From an uncultured Alphaproteobacteria bacterium (GTDB taxonomy: Bacteria; Pseudomonadota; Alphaproteobacteria; UBA2966), in assembly GCA_958295725.1 (NCBI GenBank), contig OY282368.1, forward strand, positions 806,001-870,000: 64,000 bases of DNA. The letters run 5' to 3'. This document shows positions 54,729 through 63,664 of the stretch, one piece after another. Both the position numbers and the translations under genes were made by a program. Position 1 is the stretch's first letter, and each line of letters begins with the position of its first letter. The notes under the pieces are model-generated. The model saw nothing but the letters and a program-made list of their open reading frames with translations, did not search any database and had not been told where the DNA came from.

Positions 54729-55066
54729 TCGGCGTCGCGTCCGCCGGTCTCGCCGTTGTCGGCAGTTCTAGTATCAGACGCCGATGTTATAGGGCTCATG
54801 GAATTATTTTCTTCAGCTGGCGTATCATCTGGATTGAGTATCTCGATTCGTGTCGTCTGCCTGTCTGTGACAGGATCATTTTCTACCGTCTTTATGACCT
54901 GAAACCCCTTCTTTTTTACCTGCTTCAGGAGGTTGATCCTTGTTTCCCCGTCCTTAAGCCTAAATTCCCGACGTATATCCCCATACGTGGCTCCCCCAGG
55001 GCGAGCGTAGAGAGCCGCTACTTCCGAGCGTTGCGTCCCTACCGTGAACCCGAACTTGTCTTTCAT
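54566..55066 (-). CDS. small winged-helix-like protein fused at its end to out-of-frame GST sequence
   Basis: From ATG 55066 the first ~85 residues (MKDKFGFTVGTQRSEVAALY, GGATYGDIRREFRLKDGE, INLLKQVKKKGFQVIKT) look like a small DNA-binding winged helix. A polar Ser/Thr/Asp-rich stretch follows. After about residue 115 the frame enters the GST fragment in the wrong frame and ends after 166 residues. The first part is less GC-rich than its surroundings, so it is probably acquired. The original stop has probably been lost at the junction near 54730. Family unknown. Confidence 0.55.
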   Translation of the reverse strand: MKDKFGFTVGTQRSEVAALYARPGGATYGDIRREFRLKDGETRINLLKQVKKKGFQVIKTVENDPVTDRQTTRIEILNPDDTPAEENNSMSPITSASDTRTADNGETGGRDADPTGTSNGPGSTAARIRRRRASPSSTGSSRGRGSPGPPSPRPTSPWESSAATSP

Positions 55067-55209
55067 CCCGCGCCCCACCGCTTGCTACCTGTTGGTCACA
55101 CCGTCGCCAGCGCAAGCTTCTGACTCGCCGCGCCAAAGGGGCCGCCATCCACGTGCGCATCGCCGACGCGGGTCGCCGGTCCGCCCTCCGTCGAGGCCGA
55201 TCCGCCTCC

Positions 55210-56595
55210 TTACCCCCGGTGCCTGGCTTCGATCTTCTTGATCTCGCCGACGATCCAGTCGACGCGTTCGTTGCCGTCGTACCGGTCGCTGCCTTCGATG
55301 ACGGCGGCGGCGATCTCCTCGCCCACCGTGGTCAGGAGGTCCCAATCCTCGTCCGAACCGGCGCGCCGGGCGACGTTGATCACCGAATCCTGGGCCAGGA
55401 CCTTTCTGACGCCTGGCGCCTCCCCGTCGCCCCTGGCCGGCTCCGGCCACGCCGCCGGCACGTCGCCCTCGAGGATCTCGCGCAACTGCCGGCGCATCAT
55501 GACGACGCCGGTGTCGGTCGTTCCCTTGTGCTCGATGGCGGGACGCGGCACGCCGTACCAGATGCTGCCCTGCGCTTCGAAGTCCCCGGCCTTGCGCTGC
55601 GCCGCCTCGTAGGAGGGACGCCGGGTCTGGCCGTCGACGTCCGTCAGGTTCCAGCCGTTGCGGGTGTGATCGGGGCCGATGACGCGGTCCGTGCCGTAAG
55701 CCCGCCAGCCGAACAGGATCGACCGCCGGTCGTCGACGGGAATGTGCTGACGAAGGTAGATCGCCGCGTTGTAGTAGGTCGGCTTGGGCAACTCGATGGT
55801 CGTCGGCACGTAGCTCTCGAAGGGCATGTGACAGTAGTTCATGCGCGCCCAGATCCAGTCGTCGTCGAGACGGCGCACGGACATGTAGACCATGCCGCTG
55901 CCCGCGCCCGTGATCCGCCACTCGATGTTGGGGCGCAGGCCGATCGACGGGTTCTGGAAGTGCTGGCCGTCGGTGCCGTGCAGGAACACGGCATGGAACG
56001 GGTCCATGGAGTTTTCCTGCGAGTTCAGCCAGTTGCTCTTGTAGGGCAGGGCGAAGGGGATGAGCTTGACGCCCGGCATCTCGAAGAAGTCGAGGCGCGG
56101 CTTGTCCGGGATCAGGTCGGGCGGGCCCATGTAGGCCCAGACCATGCCGTGGATCTCGGTCGCCGGATAGGCGCCGTGAAACAGGCCGTCCTTCAGCTTC
56201 GAGTCCGACGGCTCGCCCGGCGTTTCCAGGATGGTGCCGTCGACGTCGAAAAGCCAGCCGTGATAGCAGCAGCGGATGCCCCGCTCCGAGACGATGCCGT
56301 ACTCCAGCGACGTGCCGCGATGGCTGCAATGCCGGTGCAGAACGCCGGCCCGGCCGGACTTGTCCCGGAAGGCGACGAGGTCCTCGCCGAGCGTCTTCAC
56401 CGCCTTGGGCAGGTCGCCGAGGTGGTCCGACAGGCAGACGGGCAGCCAGAAGCGCCGGAAATACTCACCCATCGGCGTACCCGGCCCGGTCTCCGTCAGC
56501 AGGGCGTCGGGTTCCGTGATCTCCCGCGAATGATAGCCGCTGAACGGCTTCTTCCGGAGTTCGCGCCGGCTGGAGTCGATTTCCACGACGGTCAT
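55210..56595 (-). CDS. Rieske non-heme iron oxygenase, alpha subunit (second copy)
   Basis: A 461 aa paralogue of the enzyme at 47442. Rieske ligands HCSHRG and CCYHGW lie near residues 88-107; the catalytic iron motif is in NSMDPFHAVFLH (near residue 194). The N-terminal TETGPGTPMGEYFRRFW matches the first copy in position. ATG 56595 has GGGGAGG upstream. No ferredoxin reductase gene is adjacent. tRNA-Val lies 86 bases upstream on the same strand. Confidence 0.9.
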   Translation of the reverse strand: MTVVEIDSSRRELRKKPFSGYHSREITEPDALLTETGPGTPMGEYFRRFWLPVCLSDHLGDLPKAVKTLGEDLVAFRDKSGRAGVLHRHCSHRGTSLEYGIVSERGIRCCYHGWLFDVDGTILETPGEPSDSKLKDGLFHGAYPATEIHGMVWAYMGPPDLIPDKPRLDFFEMPGVKLIPFALPYKSNWLNSQENSMDPFHAVFLHGTDGQHFQNPSIGLRPNIEWRITGAGSGMVYMSVRRLDDDWIWARMNYCHMPFESYVPTTIELPKPTYYNAAIYLRQHIPVDDRRSILFGWRAYGTDRVIGPDHTRNGWNLTDVDGQTRRPSYEAAQRKAGDFEAQGSIWYGVPRPAIEHKGTTDTGVVMMRRQLREILEGDVPAAWPEPARGDGEAPGVRKVLAQDSVINVARRAGSDEDWDLLTTVGEEIAAAVIEGSDRYDGNERVDWIVGEIKKIEARHRG

Positions 56596-56681
56596 CTCGT
56601 TCGCCTCCCCCCCTGTCGCGTCGCCCGGACCGTGGCCGCGATCCCGGCACACGCCCGGCGAATCGGGTTGAACCGGGAAAG

Positions 56682-56756
56682 TGGTGGGCGCGGTAAGGAT
56701 TGAACTTACGACCCCTTCGATGTCACCGAAGTGCTCTCCCGCTGAGCTACGCGCCC
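56682..56756 (-). tRNA. tRNA-Val (anticodon GAC)
   Basis: A complete cloverleaf on the minus strand: acceptor GGGCGCG/CGCGCCC, D-arm GCTC/GAGC, anticodon arm CTTCG-GTGACAT-CGAAG giving anticodon GAC, T-arm GTAAG-TTCAATC-CTTAC, discriminator A and encoded CCA (56684-56682). 72 nt plus CCA. Confidence 0.97.
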
Positions 56757-56966
56757 ACGCGCCGCGCCTGTCCGCCCGGCGCGATCCAGCGTGAAGCCTG
56801 CCGGACGATACGGGACACGACGAATCGCGTTTTAATTCGGTCGCGTGGACGAGGCAAGGCCCGGTGCGTCCATGCCGCCCGCGATTCGGTGGGTGGAGGC
56901 GAAAAACGTCGCCCGGCCCGCGCTTTCGCTTGCCCGCGGGAGCGCCGCGTCCTACATAGTCGGTTC

Positions 56967-57854
56967 ATGGCTGCCGTGCTCGAGGCGGCGATGGATCCCA
57001 TCCCGCCACCGTTCGAGGTGCTCGCGCCGCGAAGGGCGTCGTCGCCTTACGTCTTCGCCTCGCCGCACAGCGGTTCCGACTATCCGGACGACCTTCTCGC
57101 GGCCTCGCGCCTCGATCCCCACAGCCTGAGAAGGTCCGAGGACAGTTTCGTCGACGAGTTGTTCGAGGGCGCGCCGTCCCGCGGCGTTCCCCTGATCCGC
57201 GCGAACTTTCCGCGCGCCTATATGGACGTCAACCGGGAAGCCTGGGAGCTCGACCCGGCGATGTTCGAAGAAGAGCTGCCGGACTACGTGAATACGCGGT
57301 CCTACAGGGTGGCCGGAGGCCTCGGGACCATCGCCCGCGTCGTCTCGAACGGCGCCGAGATCTACGCCGGCAAGCTTCGTTTCGCGGACGCCGTGCGGCG
57401 CGTCAACGAGCTCTACCTGCCCTTCCACCGCGCCCTCTCCGACCTGCTGGGCTCGACGCGCCACGCCTTCGACCACGCGGTGCTCATCGACTGCCATTCG
57501 ATGCCCTCGGTGGGCGGTCCCATGGACCGGGACTCGGGTCTCGAACGGGCGGACATCGTCCTCGGTGACCGGTATGGCACGAGCTGCCTGCCCGCTCTCA
57601 CGGATGCCGTCGAGGAGCTGCTGACCTCTCTCGGGTACGCCGTGCGCCGTAACGCGCCCTACGCCGGGGGCTACATCACCCGTCATTACGGCAAGCCGGC
57701 GGAGGGCGTGCATGCCCTCCAGATCGAGATCAACCGGGCGATCTACATGGACGAGGCCGAAATCCGGCGGCTTCCCCGGATGCTGACCGTGAAATCCCAT
57801 ATGGCGAAGTTCATTGAGACCCTGTGCGCCCTCCGGATACCGGAGCTCGCCTGA
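56967..57854 (+). CDS. N-formylglutamate amidohydrolase
   Basis: A 295 aa zinc hydrolase. It releases formate from N-formylglutamate in histidine breakdown, or acts on related N-acyl amino acids. FASPHSGSDYP (near residue 37), DCHSMPS (near 180) and ALQIEINRAIYMDE (near 252) carry the expected metal and substrate residues. ATG 56967 is used; ATG 56991 (MDPIPPPF), preceded by GAGGCGG, is equally plausible. No hut genes are nearby. A small gene and two amidases follow. Confidence 0.9.
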   Translation: MAAVLEAAMDPIPPPFEVLAPRRASSPYVFASPHSGSDYPDDLLAASRLDPHSLRRSEDSFVDELFEGAPSRGVPLIRANFPRAYMDVNREAWELDPAMFEEELPDYVNTRSYRVAGGLGTIARVVSNGAEIYAGKLRFADAVRRVNELYLPFHRALSDLLGSTRHAFDHAVLIDCHSMPSVGGPMDRDSGLERADIVLGDRYGTSCLPALTDAVEELLTSLGYAVRRNAPYAGGYITRHYGKPAEGVHALQIEINRAIYMDEAEIRRLPRMLTVKSHMAKFIETLCALRIPELA

Positions 57855-57894
57855 CCCCGGCGGCGGATGGCGGGGGTGAAAAAAGGAGAGAGTC

Positions 57895-58089
57895 ATGAAG
57901 ATCGACGGCAAGCTCATTCGCGAGGAGGCCCGGCGGAAGCATGGCATCGATCTCGACGCCGACCGGGCGGACGAGCTCGCCCGGGAAGTCGACCGCCTCA
58001 ACACGGCCACCGCGGAGGCGGCCAGGTCGATCGGCCTCGACGACGATCCCACCGTATTCACCGCGGTGCTCCGCGGACTGCGACGGTAG
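57895..58089 (+). CDS. small protein, possibly AtzG/GatC-like amidase partner
   Basis: A 64 aa, mostly helical, charged protein (DLDADRADELAREVDRLNTA) ending in DDDPTVFTAVLRGLRR. A strong AAAGGAGAG precedes ATG 57895, and it lies 7 bases before the first amidase. Small helical proteins of the AtzG/GatC group pair with amidases of this family, so a stabilising subunit is plausible. The sequence match alone is too short to be sure. Confidence 0.6.
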   Translation: MKIDGKLIREEARRKHGIDLDADRADELAREVDRLNTATAEAARSIGLDDDPTVFTAVLRGLRR

Positions 58090-58096
58090 AGGCGTC

Positions 58097-59527
58097 GTGA
58101 CCGACGACATCGCGGGGATGTCGCTCACCGACGTGTCCACGGCGCTTCGGCGCGGCGCGGTCTCCTCGACGGAAGCGACCCGCGCGTGCCTCGCGCGAAT
58201 CGAGAGCCAACAGCCCCGTATCAATTGTTTCGTCTCGATCGACGTGGACGGCGCCCTGTCCGCCGCCGCCCGCGCCGACGAGGAGATCGCGGCCGGCGGT
58301 TGGCGCGGCCCGTTGCACGGCGTGCCGCTCGCCCACAAGGATATGTTCTACCGCGCGGGCGAGGTCAGCGGCTTCGGTTCCAGGATCTGCCGGGACCGTG
58401 TGGCCGACGATACATCCGAGGTCATGGAGCGAGTCGACGCGGGCGGAGCGATAGACCTCGGTCCCCTCCATATGACGGAGTTCGCCGTCGGCCATACGGG
58501 CGCTCACGCGCACCTGGGCTCTTGCCGCAACCCCTGGAACACGGCACACGTCCCGGGCGGATCGTCCAGTGGTTCCGGCGCGGCGGTCGCATCGAGGCTG
58601 ATCTATGGATCGGTGGCCTCGGACACGGGCGGGTCCTGCCGTCTTCCGGCCGCCATGTGCGGTGTCGTCGGTATCAAGCCCACCTTCGGCCTGGTCAGCC
58701 GCCACGGCGGCATGCCCCGAGCCTGGTCCCTCGACGTGTTCGGCGTTTATGCGAGAAGCGTCGACGATGCCGCGGCGTTGCTCGACGTCATTGCCGGCGA
58801 GGATCAACGGGATCCGGCGACGCTCGGTTCGTCCGGGTATGGGAACGGCGGAGGGTCGGCGCGGGACGTCCGCGGACTCAGGATCGGGGTGCCGGTCGGA
58901 GAGGCCGTATTCGAGGCCGAGCCGGCCCTGAAGCCCGTGTTGGAAGCGGCGCTGGAGCGGTTCGGGTCGCTGGGCTGCGAGGTCATGGAGATCGCGTTGC
59001 CCGATCTGCAAACGATCGGAGCGCTTTCCGGCACGGTTCTGCTCGCCGAGGCGGCGGCCATCCATGACGAATGGACCCGGGAGATCCCGGACCAGTACGC
59101 GGATTCCGCGGTGTGGCGGTTGCAGCAGGGACGTCACATCCCGGCGACGCGTTACTTGCAGGCGTTGCGGCTGCGGCCCAGGATCACGAAGGCGTTCGTG
59201 TCCGAGGTCTTCGCGGCCGTCGACGCCGTCTTCACGCCGACCGTCACGATGCCGGTTCCGGACTTCGACAGCGCTCAGGCCTTCACCTCCGCCGAGGCGC
59301 CCGAGGCCATATTCGAGACCACGAAGTGCACGGTGTGGGCGAACTATCTGGGCCTGCCGGCGATCTCGCTCCCCTGCGGATTCACGGACGGCAACCTGCC
59401 CGTCGGCTGTCAGCTCGTGGCCCGCCCGTTCGGCGAAAGCACGCTTCGGGCGCTGGGCTGCGCCTACCAGACATGCACGGACTGGCACCTGAAGCGTCCG
59501 CCCGACTCGGACGGGGCGGCGGCGTGA
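58097..59527 (+). CDS. amidase (amidase-signature family), copy 1
   Basis: A 476 aa Ser-cisSer-Lys amidase. The catalytic Lys is in LAHKDMFY (near residue 78), cis-Ser in GGSSSGSGAAV (near 157) and the nucleophile Ser in SDTGGSCRLP (near 180). It hydrolyses an amide; related enzymes include GatA, AtzE and aryl-acylamidases. No gatB lies nearby, so it is not the tRNA amidotransferase. GTG 58097. It overlaps copy 2 by 4 bases. Confidence 0.93.
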   Translation: MTDDIAGMSLTDVSTALRRGAVSSTEATRACLARIESQQPRINCFVSIDVDGALSAAARADEEIAAGGWRGPLHGVPLAHKDMFYRAGEVSGFGSRICRDRVADDTSEVMERVDAGGAIDLGPLHMTEFAVGHTGAHAHLGSCRNPWNTAHVPGGSSSGSGAAVASRLIYGSVASDTGGSCRLPAAMCGVVGIKPTFGLVSRHGGMPRAWSLDVFGVYARSVDDAAALLDVIAGEDQRDPATLGSSGYGNGGGSARDVRGLRIGVPVGEAVFEAEPALKPVLEAALERFGSLGCEVMEIALPDLQTIGALSGTVLLAEAAAIHDEWTREIPDQYADSAVWRLQQGRHIPATRYLQALRLRPRITKAFVSEVFAAVDAVFTPTVTMPVPDFDSAQAFTSAEAPEAIFETTKCTVWANYLGLPAISLPCGFTDGNLPVGCQLVARPFGESTLRALGCAYQTCTDWHLKRPPDSDGAAA

Positions 59528-60936
59528 GCCGGATGCCGACCGACATGACGTTGGCGGCGGCGTCCGAGGCGGTGCGTACCCGCGCGGTGTCTTCCGTGGA
59601 GCTGGTGGACGCTTGCCTGGCGCGCATCGAACGGGTTCAGCCGACGCTCAATTGCTTCATATCGGTCGAGGCCGAGGAGGCCCTGGCCGCCGCCGAACGG
59701 GCGGACATCGAGATCGCGCGGGGCGAGTGGCGGAGTCCGCTGCACGGTGTCCCGTTGGCGCACAAGGACATGTTCTACCGTGCCGGCAGGGTCAGCACCT
59801 TCGGTTCCGCGATCCTCCGCGACCATGTTCCGGATTACACGTCAACGGTCATGACGCGGCTGGCGGACGCTGGCGCCATCCATCTCGGCAGCCTCAACAT
59901 GGCGGAGTTCGCCGCCGGTCCGGTGGGCCAGAACGATCACTTCGGCCAGGTTCGCAATCCTTGGAACACCGGCCACATCCCGGGGGGATCGTCGAGCGGG
60001 TCGGGCGCGGCCGTCGCGGCGCGGGCATGCTTCGGATCCTTGGGATCGGACACCGGCGCCTCCTGCCGACTGCCGGGCGCCATGTGCGGGGTGGTGGGTT
60101 TGAAGCCCACCTACGGTCTGGTCAGCCGCCATGGCGTACTGGCGCGTTGCTGGAGTCTCGACTGCGTCGGTCCGCTGGCGCGGACCGCCCGCGATGCCGC
60201 CATGATCCTCCAGGCGGTCGCCGGGCGCGACGAGGACGATCCGACGACCGCGCGCGACGGCGTTCCCGATTACCTCGCCGGGCTCGAAAGCGGCGTGGAC
60301 GGGCTGAGAGTCGGGGTTCCCGGGAATCACCTCTACCCGGACGTGGATCCCGAATTGAGGCCGGCGCTCGAGACGGCGTTGTCGGCGCTTCGGGACCTCG
60401 GTTGCGAATTGGTGGATCTCGATATGCCCGACCCGGACCGGATGTATGTGCTGACCGAGGTCATCCACAAGTGCGAGGCCGCGGCGTTGCACGACGAGTG
60501 GATTCGCACGCGCCCGCGGGACTACTCGGTCTCGGTCCGCGCCCGTCTGGAGGCGGGATACTTCCTCCCGGCGACCCGATACATCCAGGCCCAGCGACTG
60601 AGGCCCAGGATGTTGTCCGAGTTCGACGAGGCGGTGTTCGCCCGCGCCGATGTCCTGTTCACGCCGGTAACGCCGATTCCCGTTCCCCGGATCGAGGATG
60701 TCGCCATCACCCGTTCCGGAGACGCGCCCCGCATCGTCGAGACGATCACTCGCTGTACGCGCTGGGTGAACTATCTGGGGCTTCCCGCCCTCTCGGTCCC
60801 GTGCGGGTTCACAGAGAACGGACTCCCCGTCGGTTTCCAGCTCGTTGGCAGGCCCTTCGACGAATCCCTGTTGCTGCGACTCGCGGAATCGTACCAGTCG
60901 GATACCGATTGGCACGTCCGGACCCCTCCGCTTTGA
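59524..60936 (+). CDS. amidase (amidase-signature family), copy 2
   Basis: A 470 aa paralogue of copy 1 with the same triad: Lys in LAHKDMFY (near 82), cis-Ser in GGSSSGSGAAV and nucleophile in SDTGASCRLP. It is alike throughout, so it probably arose by tandem duplication followed by divergence. GTG 59524 overlaps the stop of copy 1 (GTGA), implying coupled translation. Two different substrates or a heteromeric enzyme are possible. Confidence 0.93.
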   Translation: MSRMPTDMTLAAASEAVRTRAVSSVELVDACLARIERVQPTLNCFISVEAEEALAAAERADIEIARGEWRSPLHGVPLAHKDMFYRAGRVSTFGSAILRDHVPDYTSTVMTRLADAGAIHLGSLNMAEFAAGPVGQNDHFGQVRNPWNTGHIPGGSSSGSGAAVAARACFGSLGSDTGASCRLPGAMCGVVGLKPTYGLVSRHGVLARCWSLDCVGPLARTARDAAMILQAVAGRDEDDPTTARDGVPDYLAGLESGVDGLRVGVPGNHLYPDVDPELRPALETALSALRDLGCELVDLDMPDPDRMYVLTEVIHKCEAAALHDEWIRTRPRDYSVSVRARLEAGYFLPATRYIQAQRLRPRMLSEFDEAVFARADVLFTPVTPIPVPRIEDVAITRSGDAPRIVETITRCTRWVNYLGLPALSVPCGFTENGLPVGFQLVGRPFDESLLLRLAESYQSDTDWHVRTPPL

Positions 60937-61084
60937 GAGCGGTTCGGTCTGGGCCGGAATCGCTCCGGTGATCCTCTCGTCCGCAAGGCGGGAAAGAGCC
61001 GAACAGGAAACAGAACAGCAGTTTGTTTCTTGACGGATCCGGCGTCGAATCCCGATAATGCCGAAAAATCGTCGAGAGAGCGGA

Positions 61085-62293
61085 ATGATACACCGTTTCT
61101 ACGTAAGGAACATCCAATCGGTCCGCGAGGGGGTGGAGCTCGATTTCCGCGTCCCGGGAACGACTCCCGACCATCCGCGCTTCCGAAGGCGCGCGTCCCC
61201 CCCCGGCGTGCGGCTGCCCTCGGTGATCGTATTGATCGGCCCCAACGGATCGGGGAAGACGACCTTGCTGCGGACCATGATCTCTATCGTGAATTTCATG
61301 GCTCGGTCCTTCGACTACCGCTCCGACGAAGAGGTTCTGGATTTTTTCGCTTTCGAGTCCCACGAGAGTCGTCGCAAACCGACCCGGGTCGAGATCGATT
61401 TCGACACCGAGTGGTCACCGTTCGGTTCCGATGGCCGTTCGGTGCTCCGTTACACGCTCGAGCTTCTCCGTGACGAGAACGGGCACAGCCAGGCTTCTCG
61501 GGTGGGATACGAGGCCCTTCATGCCTTCCCGAACGGTCGGCCCCGCAGGGTCTTCGAGAGACGCGGCGGGGGGCCTGTCCATGTCGCGAAGGATCTGGGG
61601 CTTCGGCCGGGAGACGACCGTCTTGCCTCCATTCCGCCCAATGCATCGGTCATTGCGACCCTCGCGAAACTGGGCGTCGCGCCGTTCATGGCCTTGGCGC
61701 AGGATGTCGGGGCCCTCCAGTCGAACATCGCGGGTTCCGATCGCTGGCATCCGCCCGACGATGTGGCGGTGCGCACCTACCAGGAGCTGCCGGAATTCGT
61801 CGAGAAGGTATCGGACGTGTTGCCGCGTTTCGACCTGGGAATCGAGGAAATGAAGGTCTATGAGCTGTCTGGTGGACCTGTCCTCGGCTTCAACCATCGC
61901 GGCCTGGATACTCCCGTTCTCCTCGCGGGGGAGTCGTCCGGCACCCGCCACCTGATTCGAACGTTCCCCATCCTTCAATTCGCCTTGAAACTTGGAAGCC
62001 TCGCGGTGCTGGACGACTTCGACGCCGAGTTCCACGCCGACTTGGCGGCCGAAATCCTGCGCTGGTTCCAGAGTGAAGACCGCAATCCGCGCGGAGCGCA
62101 ACTCATCTGCTCCACCCACAATCTTTCCCTCCTGGACGATCTGGAGAAGGAAGAGGTCTTCATCGCCGAGAAGAACCGGGACGGCGCCACCCGCGCATAC
62201 GGCGTCCGGCAAGTCGCCGGCGTGCGCCGCGCCGAGAACCTCCAGAAGCTCTACCGTAGCGGCGCGCTGGGTGGGATTCCGACCTTCGGTTGA
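61085..62293 (+). CDS. RloA/AbiLi-like AAA ATPase
   Basis: A 402 aa OLD/RecF-like ATPase. Walker A IGPNGSGKTTLL lies near residue 51; the signature-like LLAGESSGTRHL and the D-loop/Walker B region LAVLDDFDAEFHADLAAE (near 305) precede ICSTHNLSLLDD. There is no TOPRIM domain. ATG 61085 is preferred over ATG 61058. The RloB-like gene follows after 10 bases. The RloA-RloB pair corresponds to AbiL-type abortive-infection modules, so phage defence is the best guess. Confidence 0.8.
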   Translation: MIHRFYVRNIQSVREGVELDFRVPGTTPDHPRFRRRASPPGVRLPSVIVLIGPNGSGKTTLLRTMISIVNFMARSFDYRSDEEVLDFFAFESHESRRKPTRVEIDFDTEWSPFGSDGRSVLRYTLELLRDENGHSQASRVGYEALHAFPNGRPRRVFERRGGGPVHVAKDLGLRPGDDRLASIPPNASVIATLAKLGVAPFMALAQDVGALQSNIAGSDRWHPPDDVAVRTYQELPEFVEKVSDVLPRFDLGIEEMKVYELSGGPVLGFNHRGLDTPVLLAGESSGTRHLIRTFPILQFALKLGSLAVLDDFDAEFHADLAAEILRWFQSEDRNPRGAQLICSTHNLSLLDDLEKEEVFIAEKNRDGATRAYGVRQVAGVRRAENLQKLYRSGALGGIPTFG

Positions 62294-62303
62294 CCGGACG
62301 ACA

Positions 62304-62840
62304 ATGGCTGGTCGGCCGATACCGAGGCGAAGGCGCATCTTCATCGGGGCCGAGGGAGAAAGTGAACGTGCGTTCGCGGCTTGGTTGCAGCGCCTTTGCG
62401 ACGACGAGGGTCGTCATCTTCATCTGGACGTCTTCGTCGCCGGAGGAGGAGACGGGGTGAGTGTCGTAGGACGCTGCGCCGAGAGAGTATGGAAGAAAAG
62501 GCCATATGCTCGTCGTCTCGTTCTCCTGGATTCCGACAGGCTTGCGGAAGACCGGCGGAACGGACGCGACCCGGCGCCGGTCGCCGCAAAGACGAAAATC
62601 GACCTCGTTTCCCTCCAGCCGAACCTCGAAGGGCTGATCTTGCGCCTGCATGAGGGGCAGGAAACGCGAAAGCTGGCGCGGGAAAGTGTGGCGAACGACC
62701 TGAAGAAGCTCTGGCCGGGCTATCGCAAGCCGCCGTCCGCCGACGATCTGGAAGGGTGGTTCAGCATTGACGATCTGCGGCGCGCGGCGCGGTACGATGA
62801 ATATCTACGGACGCTTCTGAAGGCGCTGGAGTTGGCGTGA
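62304..62840 (+). CDS. RloB/AbiLii-like protein
   Basis: A 178 aa protein beginning with RRRIFIGAEGESERAFAAWL, the glutamate-containing motif of the RloB family (TOPRIM-like core), followed by RRLVLLDSDRLAED with a likely metal-binding acidic pair. NLEGLILRLHEG in the middle is also typical. It would be the effector nuclease partner of the preceding ATPase. ATG 62304. Family assignment is by motif and gene pairing. Confidence 0.8.
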   Translation: MAGRPIPRRRRIFIGAEGESERAFAAWLQRLCDDEGRHLHLDVFVAGGGDGVSVVGRCAERVWKKRPYARRLVLLDSDRLAEDRRNGRDPAPVAAKTKIDLVSLQPNLEGLILRLHEGQETRKLARESVANDLKKLWPGYRKPPSADDLEGWFSIDDLRRAARYDEYLRTLLKALELA

Positions 62841-62960
62841 CGGATGCGCGCCCGCATAGCCGGGCGGGCGCCAGGCATCCCCGGTGTGTTCCCGGCCGCG
62901 CCGGGATGGTAGAAACCGGCGCCGCGCCGGCCGGACATGGAAACGACATGGGGAGACGAC

Positions 62961-63644
62961 ATGGCTGATACCCGACCCACTCTCGCGATACTCGGCGGCA
63001 CCGGCGACCTTGGATGGGGCCTCGCCATCCGGTGGCTCAAGGCGGGCTACGATATTGTCGTCGGCTCCCGCTCCGGGGAGAGGGCGGAGGAGGCCGCCGA
63101 CAAGCTGGCCGGGTTCGGGTTTCCGGGTACGGCGCGCGGGCTGGAGAACGCGGAGGCGACGGCGGCGGCGGATATCGTCGTCCTCACGGTTCCGTTCGTC
63201 AATCGCCAGGTCGTGCTCGAGACCGTCAAGGACGCGGTTCAAGGCAAGGTCTTCGTGGATGTCACGGTGCCGCTCGTCCCGCCCCGGGTGAGCCGGGTGC
63301 AGTTGCCGCCGGAGGGGTCCGCTGCGCGCGGATCGCAGGAGTTTCTCGGCGAGGAGGTGCGAGTGGTCTCCGCCTTTCAGAACGTCGCGGCCGACCACTT
63401 GGCCGATATCGAGCACGATATCGATTGCGACGTCCTGGTCAGCGGCAACGACAAGGCGGCGCGCGAAACGGTGCTGGGGCTCGTCGAGGCCGCCGGCATG
63501 AAGGGTTGGCACGCGGGTCCCGTGGACAACTCGGCGGCGGCCGAGGCTCTGACGTCGGTGCTGATCTTCCTGAACAGGACCTACGGGATCGACGGTGCCG
63601 GGATCCGGATCACCGGCGAGCCCCGTTCCGGCGCCGACCGATAG
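62961..63644 (+). CDS. npdG: NADPH-dependent F420 reductase
   Basis: A 227 aa enzyme exchanging hydride between F420H2 and NADP. Nucleotide motif LAILGGTGDLGWGLAIRW is near residue 8, VVGSRSGERAEE fits the NADP phosphate loop, and the C-terminus has NSAAAEALTSVLIFLNRTYG, typical of the family. ATG 62961 with GGGGAG upstream; ATG 62937 is possible. The following cofE supports an F420 role. Confidence 0.9.
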   Translation: MADTRPTLAILGGTGDLGWGLAIRWLKAGYDIVVGSRSGERAEEAADKLAGFGFPGTARGLENAEATAAADIVVLTVPFVNRQVVLETVKDAVQGKVFVDVTVPLVPPRVSRVQLPPEGSAARGSQEFLGEEVRVVSAFQNVAADHLADIEHDIDCDVLVSGNDKAARETVLGLVEAAGMKGWHAGPVDNSAAAEALTSVLIFLNRTYGIDGAGIRITGEPRSGADR

Positions 63645-63664
63645 CCCCGGGGGATGCGGGCACC

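Noticed and set aside
56700-56966. Extended N-terminus of the N-formylglutamate amidohydrolase gene
   Set aside because: The upstream open frame runs over a complete tRNA-Val and shows no homology; ATG 56967 or 56991 fits the family.
58097-60936. GatA subunits of the Glu-tRNA(Gln) amidotransferase
   Set aside because: No gatB or classic gatC is adjacent and the sequences resemble catabolic amidases.
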